A DNA stretch of 64,000 bases from assembly GCF_000090795.2 (NCBI RefSeq), contig NW_003546328.1, positions 200,274-264,273 of the forward strand. The letters run 5' to 3'. The translations under genes were made by a program, and so were the position numbers. Origin of the DNA: Amphimedon queenslandica (taxonomy: Eukaryota; Porifera; Demospongiae; Haplosclerida; Niphatidae). The notes beneath the pieces were generated by a model. That model was not told where the DNA came from, searched no databases, and saw only the letters and a program-made list of their open reading frames with translations. Positions 22,330 through 32,865 of the stretch are shown here, one piece after another. The stretch's first letter is position 1, and each line of letters opens with the position of its first letter.

Positions 22330-23415
22330 TTATATTTTCTCATAGTCAATCTTTCGTTGGAGGCAAGGACTGACAACAAACAAGCAGCCATCCTAGGAAA
22401 TAAAGATCATCAATAATAGCTACAAGCTTTAAAACTATGAAGTATAAACTATCATCATGTAGTGTATTACCTTAATGAGATAAGGTAAATCCGACCAGAA
22501 AGCATAATTGGGAATGAGTTCTTTTCCTGTAGCTCCTTTGACAAACTTCATCACCAGAATACCAGCAATGAAGTATGTAGCTAAGCCAACAAGACATCTA
22601 AAAGGAGAGAAAGTGATAGGAGGAGGTGCATTAGTGTGAGATGATTACAAGAGAATGAGGATCAAACCAGGAAGACCAGTGACATCTACAGCATCCTCGT
22701 GATGAGGCTCTTCACAACTATTCTGTCCCACACATTTACCTTTTATAGCAAACTCCTATAACGAATAAATGTAAAATGCTACAAAAACATTCGTGCTTAC
22801 ATAATAATCGGTTGAACCTCCTGTATAAGCAACACTCACGTCTTTGTCTTTAGTCTGTGTGAATGTAAATAATGAGGCCCTGTGTTTAAAGCATACTTCA
22901 ATTACTATTATTATTATTGATATCCTTACTGGCAGTCTGCACCGATATCACAGCCATACTGAATAGTGAATTCATATGGATCACTACTAATTAACTGCCA
23001 TACAGTAGAGCTACTGGTAATCAGGCCGCAACTGACTTTCTCACTACTATCCTTTATCAAACAGACCTAGAATGTTCTTATGTGTCAATTGCTTCTCTTT
23101 TCTCTCTCCATAACTCACAGCACTATTATCATCTGTTGACACACAACCTATCCCCTGGCATGGGTTATATGAAAAATATTTACCAATTGGTGTGCCGTCA
23201 TTTTGATTTATATCAATTTGGTATCTAGCGTCAAAAAAAAAGCTATATGAAGCAAAGGTAATAATGCATTTACTTACTTACGGGTAAGTCACTAAGTTAG
23301 ATATGTCTAATACTGTTCCACTGCAGTTGGCTTTACAGCTATTGTCACTATAAACAATACAATCAGCAGAAACTGCAGTCAGCAGCCCTAGAAGTAAGAG
23401 AACACTGGCAGACAT
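22330..23415 (-). CDS. M6PR-like type I membrane protein, paralog D
   Basis: Seven exons, high to low: 23415-23282, 23224-23119, 23066-22930, 22879-22801, 22755-22649, 22597-22471, 22392-22330; 250 residues. Begins MSASVLLLLGLLTAVSA (signal peptide), then DCIVYSDNSCKANCSGTVLD, KYFSYNPCQGIGC, VCLIKDSSEKVSCG, QYGCDIGADC, QASLFTFTQTKD and FAIKGKCVGQNSCEEP. The membrane helix is followed by KGATGKELIPNYAFWSDLP and DGCLFVVSPCLQRK, ending YEKI. The first exon and promoter of this gene recur as broken copies at 25496 and 27138, so it was partly included in the duplications that made paralogs F and G. Confidence 0.75.
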
Positions 23416-23635
23416 AGCTTTACTACGTTGGAAAGTTATGATAGTAACAATATATCACATGATCATAATTTAGTATACAGTAGAGAGTAACATAGACAAT
23501 GTTACTCTCTGCTGTATAGAATAAATAGAGCAGCAGAGTAGTGTCTAATAGCAGCAACAAAATATCTTATATAGAAATACAAATAATAATAATAATTATT
23601 ATTATAATGTTGATGATGTATGTGTTACAATTGTT

Positions 23636-25334
23636 TCATATTGCTTCATAGCCTTTTCTTTTGCGGCAAGGAAAAATAACAAATAAACAGCCATCCTATA
23701 GTGAGAGAAGTTATAATTAGCACCCAATATTTATATTTATTTATTACTTTAACAAGAAATGGTAGTTCCGACCAGAAAAGGTAGTTTGGAATAAGTTCCT
23801 TCCCTGTTGCTCCTTTGTGATATTTCATTACTAAAGCACCAGCTATGAAATAGATCAACAAAGCAACAAAAAACCTAGTGAAAGTATGGGAGTGATAACA
23901 CAAAACTATTCTGTGACACAGTTACAAGATTGTAAGGACCAGTCCAGCAGGGCCAATAACACTCTCCTTTTTGTGACCATCAGATGGTTGACTTGGTGGT
24001 TCCTCAACACAATCCATTTGTCCAACACATTTCCCAGTCACTTGAAATTGCTATATAAGGTATACAAATAATGAGAAAGAGGGAAATCGACATTCTTACA
24101 TATGCATCATTGTGTAGTTCAGCATATGTAACTTTTGTTTCGTTGTCATCATTCTGCATAAATGTGAATACTGAACTTCTATTGGTGAAACAATGATATA
24201 GGTTTAATAAAAATAAGAACTTACGTGCACTCAGTCCCAATTCCACAGCTGTATTCAACAGTGAATGTAAGGGGATTGTTATTAGTGAGAGTCCACGTTG
24301 AAGAATCAGTACTCCCACAATTATCTTGACTATTCAAACAGACCTACAGTGTATAATTAAATTGACATCAGCTAACATCATTATTGTTCTTAAATAAAAG
24401 CCTCTCTCAATTAGAGCCTGGGGTCTACATGCTGCATAAGTATAGAAGAACTTTCAAATAAAAGAATCTGTGTACAAATTAAAAACAGAAAAATAGGAGC
24501 CCATCCTCTGTTTGAGAGAAATATGGTACTAAAACATGTATTGTAGAACCTAAAATAACAGTTGGAATCAGACATTTTCCGACTATATTGATCAGAATGA
24601 GTTCAGACTTTCTACACAACATAACGTACCAGCAAGAAAAATTACAAACATGGAGAATTCTCTATTTTTAAGTTTTGATAAAATTTGGCTAAAATCCCTC
24701 TACTATGTACAGGTACTTTGGCTCAACTTTTAAGCAAGTTTAAAAATTTGTATAAAATCTAAACTTGATCGGAATCAGCTCAAACTTTCTACACAGCATA
24801 AAAACATGTACATGCACCAGGAAAAAAAATATAAAAATAGAAAATCCCCTCATTTTAATTTTTTCTAAATATACTATAGTACTGGGACAAGAGGCTGCAT
24901 GAAGACTATGAAATCCTGTGGAAAACCCTGTCCGATCATTTCATAAAAATGGCAGATCAAATTAAGCAATGTTTAAATACAATGTCTGATCATCGTCTTA
25001 ATGCAATTTCAGGCTCCGCATTGGTAACAACGTAGAAATAAAAACTCACAGTGATTCCACTAAGTGCACCACATTCGAGTCCATTACACGGACTATACGT
25101 GAAATATTTGCTATCATCTACTATAATCTTGTACCTGATTTGAATAAACTAAATAGTTAGTGTAAGGCTATAAATACACACTCACGGGTAGGATAAAAGG
25201 CTAGATATGTCCAGTACTGTTCTATCATCACAGGTCGCTTTACAGCCATTATCTTGATCCAAGGTACAATCAACATTATTAGCAGAGACTCCAGCAGCAA
25301 AGGCGCACACAATGAGAAGGACAATGGACGACAT
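23636..25334 (-). CDS. M6PR-like type I membrane protein, paralog E
   Basis: Seven exons, high to low: 25334-25186, 25134-25050, 24343-24225, 24178-24100, 24050-23926, 23874-23748, 23695-23636; 247 residues. The start at MSSIVLLIVCAFAAGVSA is supported by the same start in F; a longer ATG at 25379 precedes it by 15 codons. Luminal features: CTLDQDNGCKATCDDRTVLD, KYFTYSPCNGLECG, VCLNSQDNCG, EYSCGIGTEC, TSSVFTFMQNDD, QFQVTGKCVGQMDC. After the helix come KGATGKELIPNYLFWSELP and DGCLFVIFPCRKRKG, ending YEAI. Intron 2 is 706 bp because it carries a block of the dispersed repeat (about 24480-24960) absent from the same intron of F and G. Confidence 0.77.
24480..24960 (+). repeat. Dispersed intronic repeat in intron 2 of paralog E
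   Basis: Two units with CGGAATCAGCTCAAACTTTC and CACAGCATAAAAACATGTAC. The same intron in paralog F (218 bp) and G (50 bp) lacks it. Confidence 0.8.
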
Positions 25335-25419
25335 TTTAAAGATAATGCCTGTGATTATCCTGCCTGATCTTATCCTCATAGCTCAAGGCCTCAACACCAC
25401 GCCCTTAGATCTATGCATC

Positions 25420-25440
25420 CACGTGAATACACGTGTGCTC
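25420..25440 (-). promoter_or_regulatory. Shared double-E-box motif upstream of paralog E
   Basis: CACGTGAATACACGTGTGCT lies about 85 bp before the start of paralog E. The same string occurs upstream of F (27090) and G (28579), always near a CCACGCCCTT block. It contains the palindromes CACGTG and ACACGTGT. Confidence 0.55.
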
Positions 25441-25495
25441 AAACAGTTTAAATGAATAAATCTACTTAACATTCCTACAACACAATACAATTGTT

Positions 25496-25594
25496 GTTCC
25501 ACTGTAGTTGGCTATACAGCTATTGTCACTATAGACAGTACAATCAGCAGAGACTGCAGTGAGCAGCCCTAGAAGTAAGAGAACACTGGCAGAA
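25496..25594 (-). pseudogene. Relict exon 1 of a paralog-D-like gene
   Basis: This stretch is closely similar to exon 1 of paralog D (23318-23415) and is followed by D-promoter-like sequence to about 25700. The position of the start codon reads GCAGAATAGC instead of GCAGACATAGC on the + strand, so the ATG is gone, and no later exons follow. It marks the edge of a duplicated unit. Confidence 0.8.
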
Positions 25595-25791
25595 TAGCTT
25601 TACTACGTTGGAAAGTTATGATAGTAACAATATATTACATGATCATAATTTATTAGTATACAGTAGAGAGTAATATAGACTATAAAAATTAGAGTAGCGT
25701 CTACAATAAATTATAGTAACAAAAATATTTATATAAAAATAAAAAAATAATGATATTGATGATGCTGATGATGATGCTGATGATGATTGTT

Positions 25792-26994
25792 TCATATTGC
25801 TTCATAGCCTTTTCTTTTGCGGCAAGGAGAAATAACAAATAAACAGCCATCCTATAGTGAGAGAAGTTATAATTAGCACCCAATATTTATATTTATTTAT
25901 TACTTTAACAAGAAATGGTAGTTCCGACCAGAAAAGGTAGTTTGGAATAAGTTCTTTCCCTGTTGCTCCTTTGTGATATTTCATTACTAAAGCACCAGCT
26001 ATGAAATAGATCAACAAAGCAGCAAAAAACCTAGTGAAAGTATGGGAGTGATAACACAAACTATTCTGTGACACAATTACAAGATCATGAGGACCAGTCC
26101 AGCAGGGCCAATAACACTCTTCTTCTTGTGGCCATTAGATGGTTCATTAACACAATTCATTTGTCCAACACATTTCCCAGTCACTTGAAATTGCTATAAA
26201 GTATACAAATAATGAGAGAGAGAGGTAGACATTCTTACATATGCACCATCTTCTTGTGATGTATAGACAACCTTTGTTTCTTCATCATCATTCTGCACAA
26301 ATGTGAACGCTGAACTTCTATTGGCGAAACGATGATATAGGTTTAATAAAAAGTAGAATTTACGTGCAAAAAGTCCCAACTCCACAGCTGTATTCAACAG
26401 TGAATGTAAGGGGATCTTTTTTAGTGACTGCCCACATTGAAGAGTGAGTACTCCCACAATTACCTTGATTATCCAAACAAACCTACATGCATAATTAAAT
26501 TAATGTCGATTAGTACCATTATTACTCTTGAATAAAAGCCTCTTTCAATTAAAAACCCTGGGTATACATATGCTGCATAGTACAAATTAAAGACAGTAAA
26601 ATAGAAGACCGTCCCCTGTTTGAGACTTGAAAGTACATGTATACATGCGGTGCTAATGTGGCAACATGCATTGATAACAACGTAGAAATGATAAACTCAC
26701 AGTGATTTCATCAAGTGCACCACAGTCAAGTCCACTACACGGACTATATGTGAAATATTGACCCACACTGTTATCATCTACTGCAATCTTGTACCTGATT
26801 TGAATAAACTAAATAGTTAGTGTAAGGCTATGAATACACACTCACGGGTAGGATAAAAGGCTAGATATGTCCAGTGTTGTTCCATCATCACAGGTCGCTC
26901 TACAGCCATTATCTTGGTCCGGGGTACAATCTACACTATCAGCAGAGACTCCAGCAACAGAGACACACACAATAAGAAGGACAATGGGAGACAT
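25792..26994 (-). CDS. M6PR-like type I membrane protein, paralog F
   Basis: Seven exons, high to low: 26994-26846, 26794-26701, 26482-26364, 26317-26239, 26193-26081, 26030-25904, 25851-25792; 246 residues. Starts MSPIVLLIVCVSVAGVSA. Luminal features: CTPDQDNGCRATCDDGTTLD, QYFTYSPCSGLDCG, VCLDNQGNCG, EYSCGVGTFC, TSSAFTFVQNDDEET and QFQVTGKCVGQMNC, then KGATGKELIPNYLFWSELP, DGCLFVISPCRKRKG and a YEAI end. The membrane and tail exons are almost identical in DNA to those of E and G, showing a recent origin or gene conversion. Confidence 0.77.
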
Positions 26995-27089
26995 TTTTGG
27001 ACAAGGTATGTGATTATCCTGCCTGTGAGTGTGATCTAATTTACAATACCACGCCCTTCCCATGGCAATATAATGCAATAATACACATC

Positions 27090-27110
27090 CACGTGAATAC
27101 ACGTGTGCTC
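27090..27110 (-). promoter_or_regulatory. Shared double-E-box motif upstream of paralog F
   Basis: Second copy of CACGTGAATACACGTGTGCT, about 95 bp before the F start, again preceded by a CCACGCCCTT block near 27049. Confidence 0.55.
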
Positions 27111-27137
27111 CAACATATCATTGCAATAACAATTATT

Positions 27138-27242
27138 GTTCCACTGTAGTTGGCTGTCTTTACAGCTATTGTCACTATAAACAATAGAATCAGCAGAAAC
27201 TGCAGTGAGTAGCTCTAGGAGTAAGAGAACACTGGCAGATAT
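27138..27242 (-). pseudogene. Second relict exon 1 of a paralog-D-like gene
   Basis: Another copy of paralog D exon 1. It carries a 4-bp insertion (GTCT after TTGGCT on the + strand) that breaks the frame, and the start codon is altered (CATAG to TATAG on the + strand). Promoter-like sequence of D continues to about 27400, before paralog G begins. Confidence 0.8.
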
Positions 27243-27475
27243 AGTTTTACTAGTATTGTATGGCTGAAAACTGATGATAGTATAAATATATCACATGATC
27301 ATAATTTAGTATACAGTAAAGAGTAACATAGACAATGCTACTCTCTGCTGTATAGAATAATTAGAGTATCAGAGTAGTGTCTACAATAAATAATAGCAAC
27401 AAAAATATTTTATATAAAAATATAAATAATAATGATAGTAATAATGATACTGATGATGTATGTGTTACAATTGTT

Positions 27476-28523
27476 TCATAGTGCTTCATAGCCTTTTCTT
27501 TTGCGGCAAGGAGAAATAACAAATAAACAGCCATCCTATATAGTGAGAGAAGTTAAAATTAGCACCCAGTGATCATTATATTTATTTATTACTTTAACAA
27601 GAAATGGTAGTTCTGACCAGAAAAGGTAGTTTGGAATAAGTTCCTTCCCTGTTGCTTGTTTGTGATATTTCATTACTAAAGCACCAGCTATGAAATAGAT
27701 CAACAAAGCAGCAAAAAACCTAGTGAAAGCATAAGAGTGATAACACAAACTATTCTGTGACATAATTACAAGATCATAAGGACCAGTCCAGCAGGGCCAA
27801 TAACACTCTTCTTCTTGTGGCCATCAGATGGTTCATTAACACAATTTATTTGTCCAACACATTTCCCAGTCACTTGAAATTGCTATATAAGGTATACAAA
27901 TAATGAGAGAGAGAGAGAGGGAGACATTCTTACATATGCACCATCTTCTTGTGACTTATAGACAACCTTTGTTTCTTCATCATCAGTTTGAGTAAACGTG
28001 AAGAATGAGCTCCTATCCATGGAACCAATATTAAATTTAGTCAAAATGAGGACTTACGTGCAATCTTGTCCTAATTGACATGCATAGAGAATACTAAAAG
28101 TCAGGGGATTAGTTTTAGTGATTACCCACGATGAGGCAAATGTCCCACAACTGTCCTTATGTGAATCGTCTCGATTCAGACAGATCTATAAATAATAAAT
28201 ATAATACGATGTTGAGGCAAACTATCAAAATTCACAAGGCTGCCATCAATTGAGCCACAATCAAATCCATTACACGGACTATATGTGAAATATTCCCCCA
28301 CATTGTTATCATCCACTGTAATCTTGTACCTGATTTGAATAACAAGACAGTTAGTCTAAGGCTATGAATATATACATACTCACGGGTAGGATAAAAGGTT
28401 AGATATGTCCAGTACTGTTCCATCACAGGTAACTCTACAGCCATCATCTTGGTCCTTGTCACAAATTGCAGAGACTCCAACGACAGAAGCACAGACAAAG
28501 ACGAGGGGGAGGACAATGGACAT
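27476..28523 (-). CDS. M6PR-like type I membrane protein, paralog G
   Basis: Seven exons, high to low: 28523-28384, 28329-28236, 28185-28058, 28012-27934, 27882-27770, 27719-27593, 27535-27476; 246 residues. Begins MSIVLPLVFVCASVVGVSA (signal peptide); the next luminal residues are CDKDQDDGCRVTCDGTVLD, EYFTYSPCNGFDCG, ICLNRDDSHKDSCG, YACQLGQDC, SSFFTFTQTDDEET, then the TGKC motif. The membrane exon differs from E and F by KQATGKEL for KGATGKEL. The tail is DGCLFVISPCRKRKG with a YEAL end. The luminal exons differ more between E, F and G than the membrane exons do. Confidence 0.77.
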
Positions 28524-28578
28524 TTTCCCTGATCTAAGCAATAAAACAATCCTAAGACCACGCCCTTAGATTGCAACA

Positions 28579-28599
28579 CACGTGAATACACGTGTGCTC
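28579..28599 (-). promoter_or_regulatory. Shared double-E-box motif upstream of paralog G
   Basis: Third copy of CACGTGAATACACGTGTGCT, about 55 bp before the G start, next to CCACGCCCTTAGAT, which also precedes paralog E. Confidence 0.55.
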
Positions 28600-28758
28600 C
28601 AACAGTTTGATGAATAAATCTACTAAAAATTCCTACAATACAATACAATACATTCACTGGAAAGGATTAATCAATATGATACAGAGAGAATTAATTGTGA
28701 CAAATGTGTTCTTGATTGTGATAACAGTGTATTTTCATCCATTGTTGAAAGTCCAATA

Positions 28759-29945
28759 TCACAAAGCAACATTGACAATTTTGACATCAGGTAGTTCATT
28801 ATAGTCAGTCTTCTCCCAACAGCAACAAGGTCCTGTTGCATACAAACAACCTTCCTATATATATATATATAAACCAAGGGAGCATGAATGCTGCAGTATT
28901 ACTGTTAGGAGTTCAGTTGCATGCACATGATTGCAATAATAAAGTTGTTCACAGCTTGTCCCATGTACAATTAAACAGGAGCAGGTGGTCTACTTAATGC
29001 ATACCTTGACAAGTTGTGGGAATTGTCTCCAAAAGGAGATGTGTGGTATTAGTTCAATCCTCCTTGCTCCTCTGCAATACATCACAATTGACCCAATGCC
29101 CAAGTACAACACAACCACAATGAGAAACCTACATGTACATACAATGTTAAAGCTTATTTCAAAGATAACTCACAATGTGATTATGATAAATCCTATCATT
29201 CCAGCATAATTGGATGAGCTAGTGCAAGACCCTGGACGTATGCAAGGGCCAGTCACTTTAAAGTTCTATCAAGCAATTAACAGTGAGACGGCAATTATTG
29301 TTAGGCAATGTTAGCTTCAGAATCACTTACATAATGATTGTCTGGGTATTCATCAAGGTAGCTTGAGTTAAGGCTATTCAAGGACAAATTTTCCTCAAAC
29401 TTGATAGTTGACATCCTATGATGGGAGTGCATGCGTCTGTAATTAACCAATTGACACTCTACCTTCTACCATCGCCACCCGTGAATGTGACAGTAAACCG
29501 ATATGGAAAGAGTGTTTCAAAACGCCAACTTGTTTCGTTGAGTAACCCACAGCTTATAAAATCATTTGAAATCTCTTGACAAATCTAGCACCATGTACAT
29601 GAAGATCATGTGTTGACAGTGAAGATCATTAACTGTATACTTACGGCTGCCTCTGCACTCTCCATGCCACAGTGATAGCCTTGACAGGGGGCCAAGAAAA
29701 AGAGGCTTTCTTTGCTCTTGTTCCCATCAGCTAGATCAATTACTTGCAAACTGTGTGTATGCACAAATTAAACTATTTTATAATAGTGCTAATTCTCACG
29801 GTAAAGAGTTTCCAAGGATGATTGAAAGATCAATCACATTCCCACTGCACGAAGCTTTACAAGAGCCAATCACCTCACAGCTGGTAGTCCCATAGACAGC
29901 GCCAGAGATACAGAGAATCAAGAAAGAAGTTAATGCGTACATCAT
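28759..29945 (-). CDS. M6PR-like type I membrane protein, paralog H
   Basis: Seven exons, high to low: 29945-29800, 29750-29645, 29584-29463, 29415-29331, 29265-29174, 29128-29005, 28854-28759; 256 residues. The most diverged member. Signal peptide MMYALTSFLILCISGAVYG, then SCEVIGSCKASCSGNVIDLS, LFFLAPCQGYHCG, ICQEISNDFISCG, FTVTFTGGDGRR (Arg kept), FKVTGPCIRPGSC. After the helix: RGARRIELIPHISFWRQFP and EGCLYATGPCCC. The tail is longer and the YxxPhi signal is internal (YNEL), followed by 10 residues. Its start is only 62 bp from the divergent RRP7A start. Confidence 0.72.
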
Positions 29946-30007
29946 CTCGCTGGAGCAAGAGGGTGTGGCTCAATAAAATTAATTAATTGAAACCCACGTG
30001 CTGCAGA
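29946..30007. promoter_or_regulatory. 62-bp divergent promoter with CACGTG
   Basis: The whole gap between the start codons of paralog H and RRP7A. It contains CACGTG at 29995-30000, just 8 bp before the RRP7A ATG, so that E-box may fall in its 5' UTR. Confidence 0.5.
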
Positions 30008-30874
30008 ATGGACGAACTAAAGATAAAATTCTCAACCTCTCGAGGCTCTTCTTCCCAGCACACAATATACTGTAAGAGACACTCAGTGAGACAGCCCTCT
30101 ACAAAGATACCCAACCAAAGGACTCTCTTTACAACCGGTTGGCCGCCATATTGCGGTAGGGACTCCATTCAGGAACTCTTCTCGCGTCTTGTAGGTCAAG
30201 TGGAAGGAGTGTATCTACAAGAAGGGACTAAGGCTATTGAAAATGAGCAGCCACAGACAGGAGGCTATATGATTGGGTAGGTGTGGTTTATTTTATTAGC
30301 CACTCCTTGTGATTACACCCACACACTACTACTTAATTAATGTACATTATTTTTGTAATTCATTACAGCTACATTGTTTTCAAAGAAGATGAGGAAGTGT
30401 CTCGTGCTTTGTCACTTTGTTCCACTGGGTCTCCTCCTCTCTCGTGCTGTGTCGGTGATACAGGATTAAAGAAATGGACAAGGGAATATCAGGAACGATA
30501 TCCTGTTGAGAGTCTCTTAGAGAAGGCAGCAGAGTCTGGAGTTACAGCATACGATGAATGGGTTGAGAGTGAGAAGAAGAGAAAGAAACATCTGAGTGAA
30601 CCGGATGAAGATGGTTGGGTTACGGTGACAAAGAAAACTCCTATTGTTGAGAAGTAAGATTCAGGCAGTCACTCCTCTCTTTTTTTAACTGCCTGAATTA
30701 CTATAAACTTGTAGGCCAAAAAGAAAGAAAAAGAAGCCACAGTTCTTGATGCTTTATGCCTTCCAGCAAAGAGAAAAGCAGCGTGAACGAATAGCAGAGT
30801 TGAGGAAAAAGTTTCAAGAAGACCAGCAGAAAGTTGCAGCGATGAGAGCTAACAGAAAATTCAAACCATTTTGA
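30008..30874 (+). CDS. RRP7A: RRP7A, ribosomal RNA processing factor
   Basis: Three exons (30008-30276, 30369-30653, 30715-30874) give 237 residues (human 280). An N-terminal RRM-like fold (TLFTTGWPPYCGRDSIQELF, then GYIVFKEDEEVSRAL) is followed by the family-specific DEDGWVTVTKKT and the C-terminal RRP7 domain ending LMLYAFQQREKQRERIAELR and RANRKFKPF. RRP7A is a nucleolar factor of the small-subunit processome needed for 18S rRNA maturation (family knowledge). The conserved AELRKKFQEDQQK helix makes the call firm. Confidence 0.92.
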
Positions 30875-30979
30875 GTCATAATAATAATAATAATATCTAT
30901 TCATTTTTTATTATAAAGTATTAATTATTATTGTTATCACAGACAAAATTATTAGCAATGCACAACCAGTTTACAACTG

Positions 30980-32598
30980 TTAGACCAGTGAACAGCCACA
31001 CAATGATGGCGGCTCACTCCCCGATGAAGGATTCGATGATACATTTACAGTTGATGTATTTTCGGTGTAGAGGTCAGGGTTCTGTAGAATCTTTTGCACA
31101 AGCTCTTCAAAGGCTTCTTGCACTCCGTCTCTTGTTTTGGCACTGGATTCTATAAATAGCATAGAGTTTCTTCGGGCAAACTGGAGTCCATCTGCTCTTG
31201 ATATTTTTCTTTCAGTCTATTAATGTGTATAAATATGGAATTATTGATAGAGTCTAAATACACACTAATATACATTACAATTTTATTCCAAAATTGACTC
31301 CAAATCACTAGATTTTACATAAAGCATGCAAGGTAAGCTGAACAGCACTCTTCATTAACTGACAAGCACCACAATAGTGCATGTATATGGCTTTTGGAGT
31401 AACTTTAAAATTCCTAAAAAATCTAATTTTCATTGGAATCAACTCAAATTTTCAACATAGCATAAGAACATGTATATGTATCAAAAAATTACAAAAATGG
31501 AGAATTGTGTCTGAGTCATTTTTACCAAAATTTAGCCAAAGTCCCTGCATACTGTAGTACAGGGACTTTGGCCTGATTTTTGAGTAATTCTAAAAATTCG
31601 TAAAAATCCAATTTTGATCAGAATCAGCTCAAACTTGCTACATAACATGAGTACATGTACATGTATCAGGAAAAATTATTAAAATGGAGAATTCTCTCCA
31701 AGTCATTTTTGCCAAAATTTGGCCAAGTACAGGGACTTTGGCTTGATTTTTGAGTAATTCTAAAAATTAGGAAAAAGTCGGAATCAGCTCAAACCATCTA
31801 CACAACATAAGAAGGATATGTATCAGAAAAAATATATAAAAATTCTCTCGTAGTCATTTTTGCCAAAATTTGGCCAAAGGCTCTGTACAGGGGGACGTTG
31901 GCCCAACTTTTGAAAATTTAAAATTTGAAATACACAAAAGGATATTAAAAACAATTTTTTGGCAAAGACAACATAAATTTACTTTATCAATTTTATTTCC
32001 AACAAGCATCTTCACCAAATCCTTTTTCGTAGCGTAAGTGTCCAATTCATTGAGCCACACCTCCAATCCTTCAAATGTGTCTGGCAAACACACATCATAC
32101 ACTAATCAAAACACAAAACAAGACAATAGGAAATTGAACCCAATCAATACAAATCAGCCAATAAAACTTATGATTACTAGAAATTTAGAATACAAGTACA
32201 TATAATTAAGAGGACATGACAAACATGCATTTACATGTATGTACCACATACCCAGAATGACTCCCTGGGCCCCTCTATAATAAGCAGGGGTTAAAGTTCT
32301 AAACCTCTCCTGACCGGCCGTGTCCCATATTGCTAGTTTGACTCTCTTTCCTGCTAATTGCACAGTCTTTACTTTAAAATCAACACCTATAGAGAAGTGA
32401 CACTTTGTGCCAGTCAGAAAGAAAATGGGACCAACCAATAGTTGAGGCTTGATCAGGGTCAAAGGTGTTATTGACGAACCGGAGGAGTAAACTGGGAATA
32501 AAAGTAACCTCTATACTCCCCACTCTCCCTAGCCCTTACCTTGATTTTCCGACTCCACTGTCTCCTATTATCAGAATTTTTAAGCTGACATCCTCCAT
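30980..32598 (-). CDS. RAB18: Rab18 small GTPase
   Basis: Five exons, high to low: 32598-32540, 32491-32436, 32386-32252, 32101-31983, 31216-30980; 201 residues (human 206). Motifs: P-loop GDSGVGKSS, effector region [40 protein letters not shown] and [14 protein letters not shown] and [13 protein letters not shown] point to Rab18 rather than Rab1 or Rab8. The C-terminus is CGCSLV, so the terminal CSLV may be read as a CAAX box like the CSVL of vertebrate Rab18. Rab18 acts on ER, lipid droplets and ER-Golgi contacts. Intron 4 (31217-31982) is long because it holds three copies of the dispersed repeat. Confidence 0.93.
31330..31900 (+). repeat. Dispersed intronic repeat in Rab18 intron 4
   Basis: Three tandem units at about 180-bp spacing, with GAATCAGCTCAAACTTGCTA, AACATGAGTACATGTACATG and the palindrome around ACTGTAGTACAGGGACTTTG. 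Confidence 0.85.
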
Positions 32599-32865
32599 CA
32601 CTCTCAAATTTCCCCTTAATGGGCGTGGGGACACGCCCATTTCAGTTTAGGATTCTAATTAATGCTCTTCATAACTAGTGCCTCTCCTCTTTCAACGTGG
32701 TGCCTCCATCTCTCTTCTAACTTAGGTAAAAGATGTTTTATCTTTTATAATCCTCATAAGTACTTATGTATTGTACCTTTTAAGTCTTTCACAGGCTTAG
32801 CAATTAAGTATATTTTGTAAATTTGTAGGTATATCAAACCTATTCCTTTGTGAAGTGTAGCAAAG
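32599..32865. promoter_or_regulatory. Divergent promoter between Rab18 and RPL27
   Basis: 267 bp between start codons. A pyrimidine stretch CCTCTCCTCTTTC near 32683 resembles a TOP transcription start for RPL27. TTAG|GTAAAAG at about 32725 and an acceptor TTTGTAG near 32828 suggest a spliced 5' UTR (inference). Confidence 0.45.

Noticed and set aside
28232-28657. 141-residue minus-strand frame over paralog G exons 1-2
   Set aside because: It reads the paralog G exons in another frame, and ignores the conserved splice sites.
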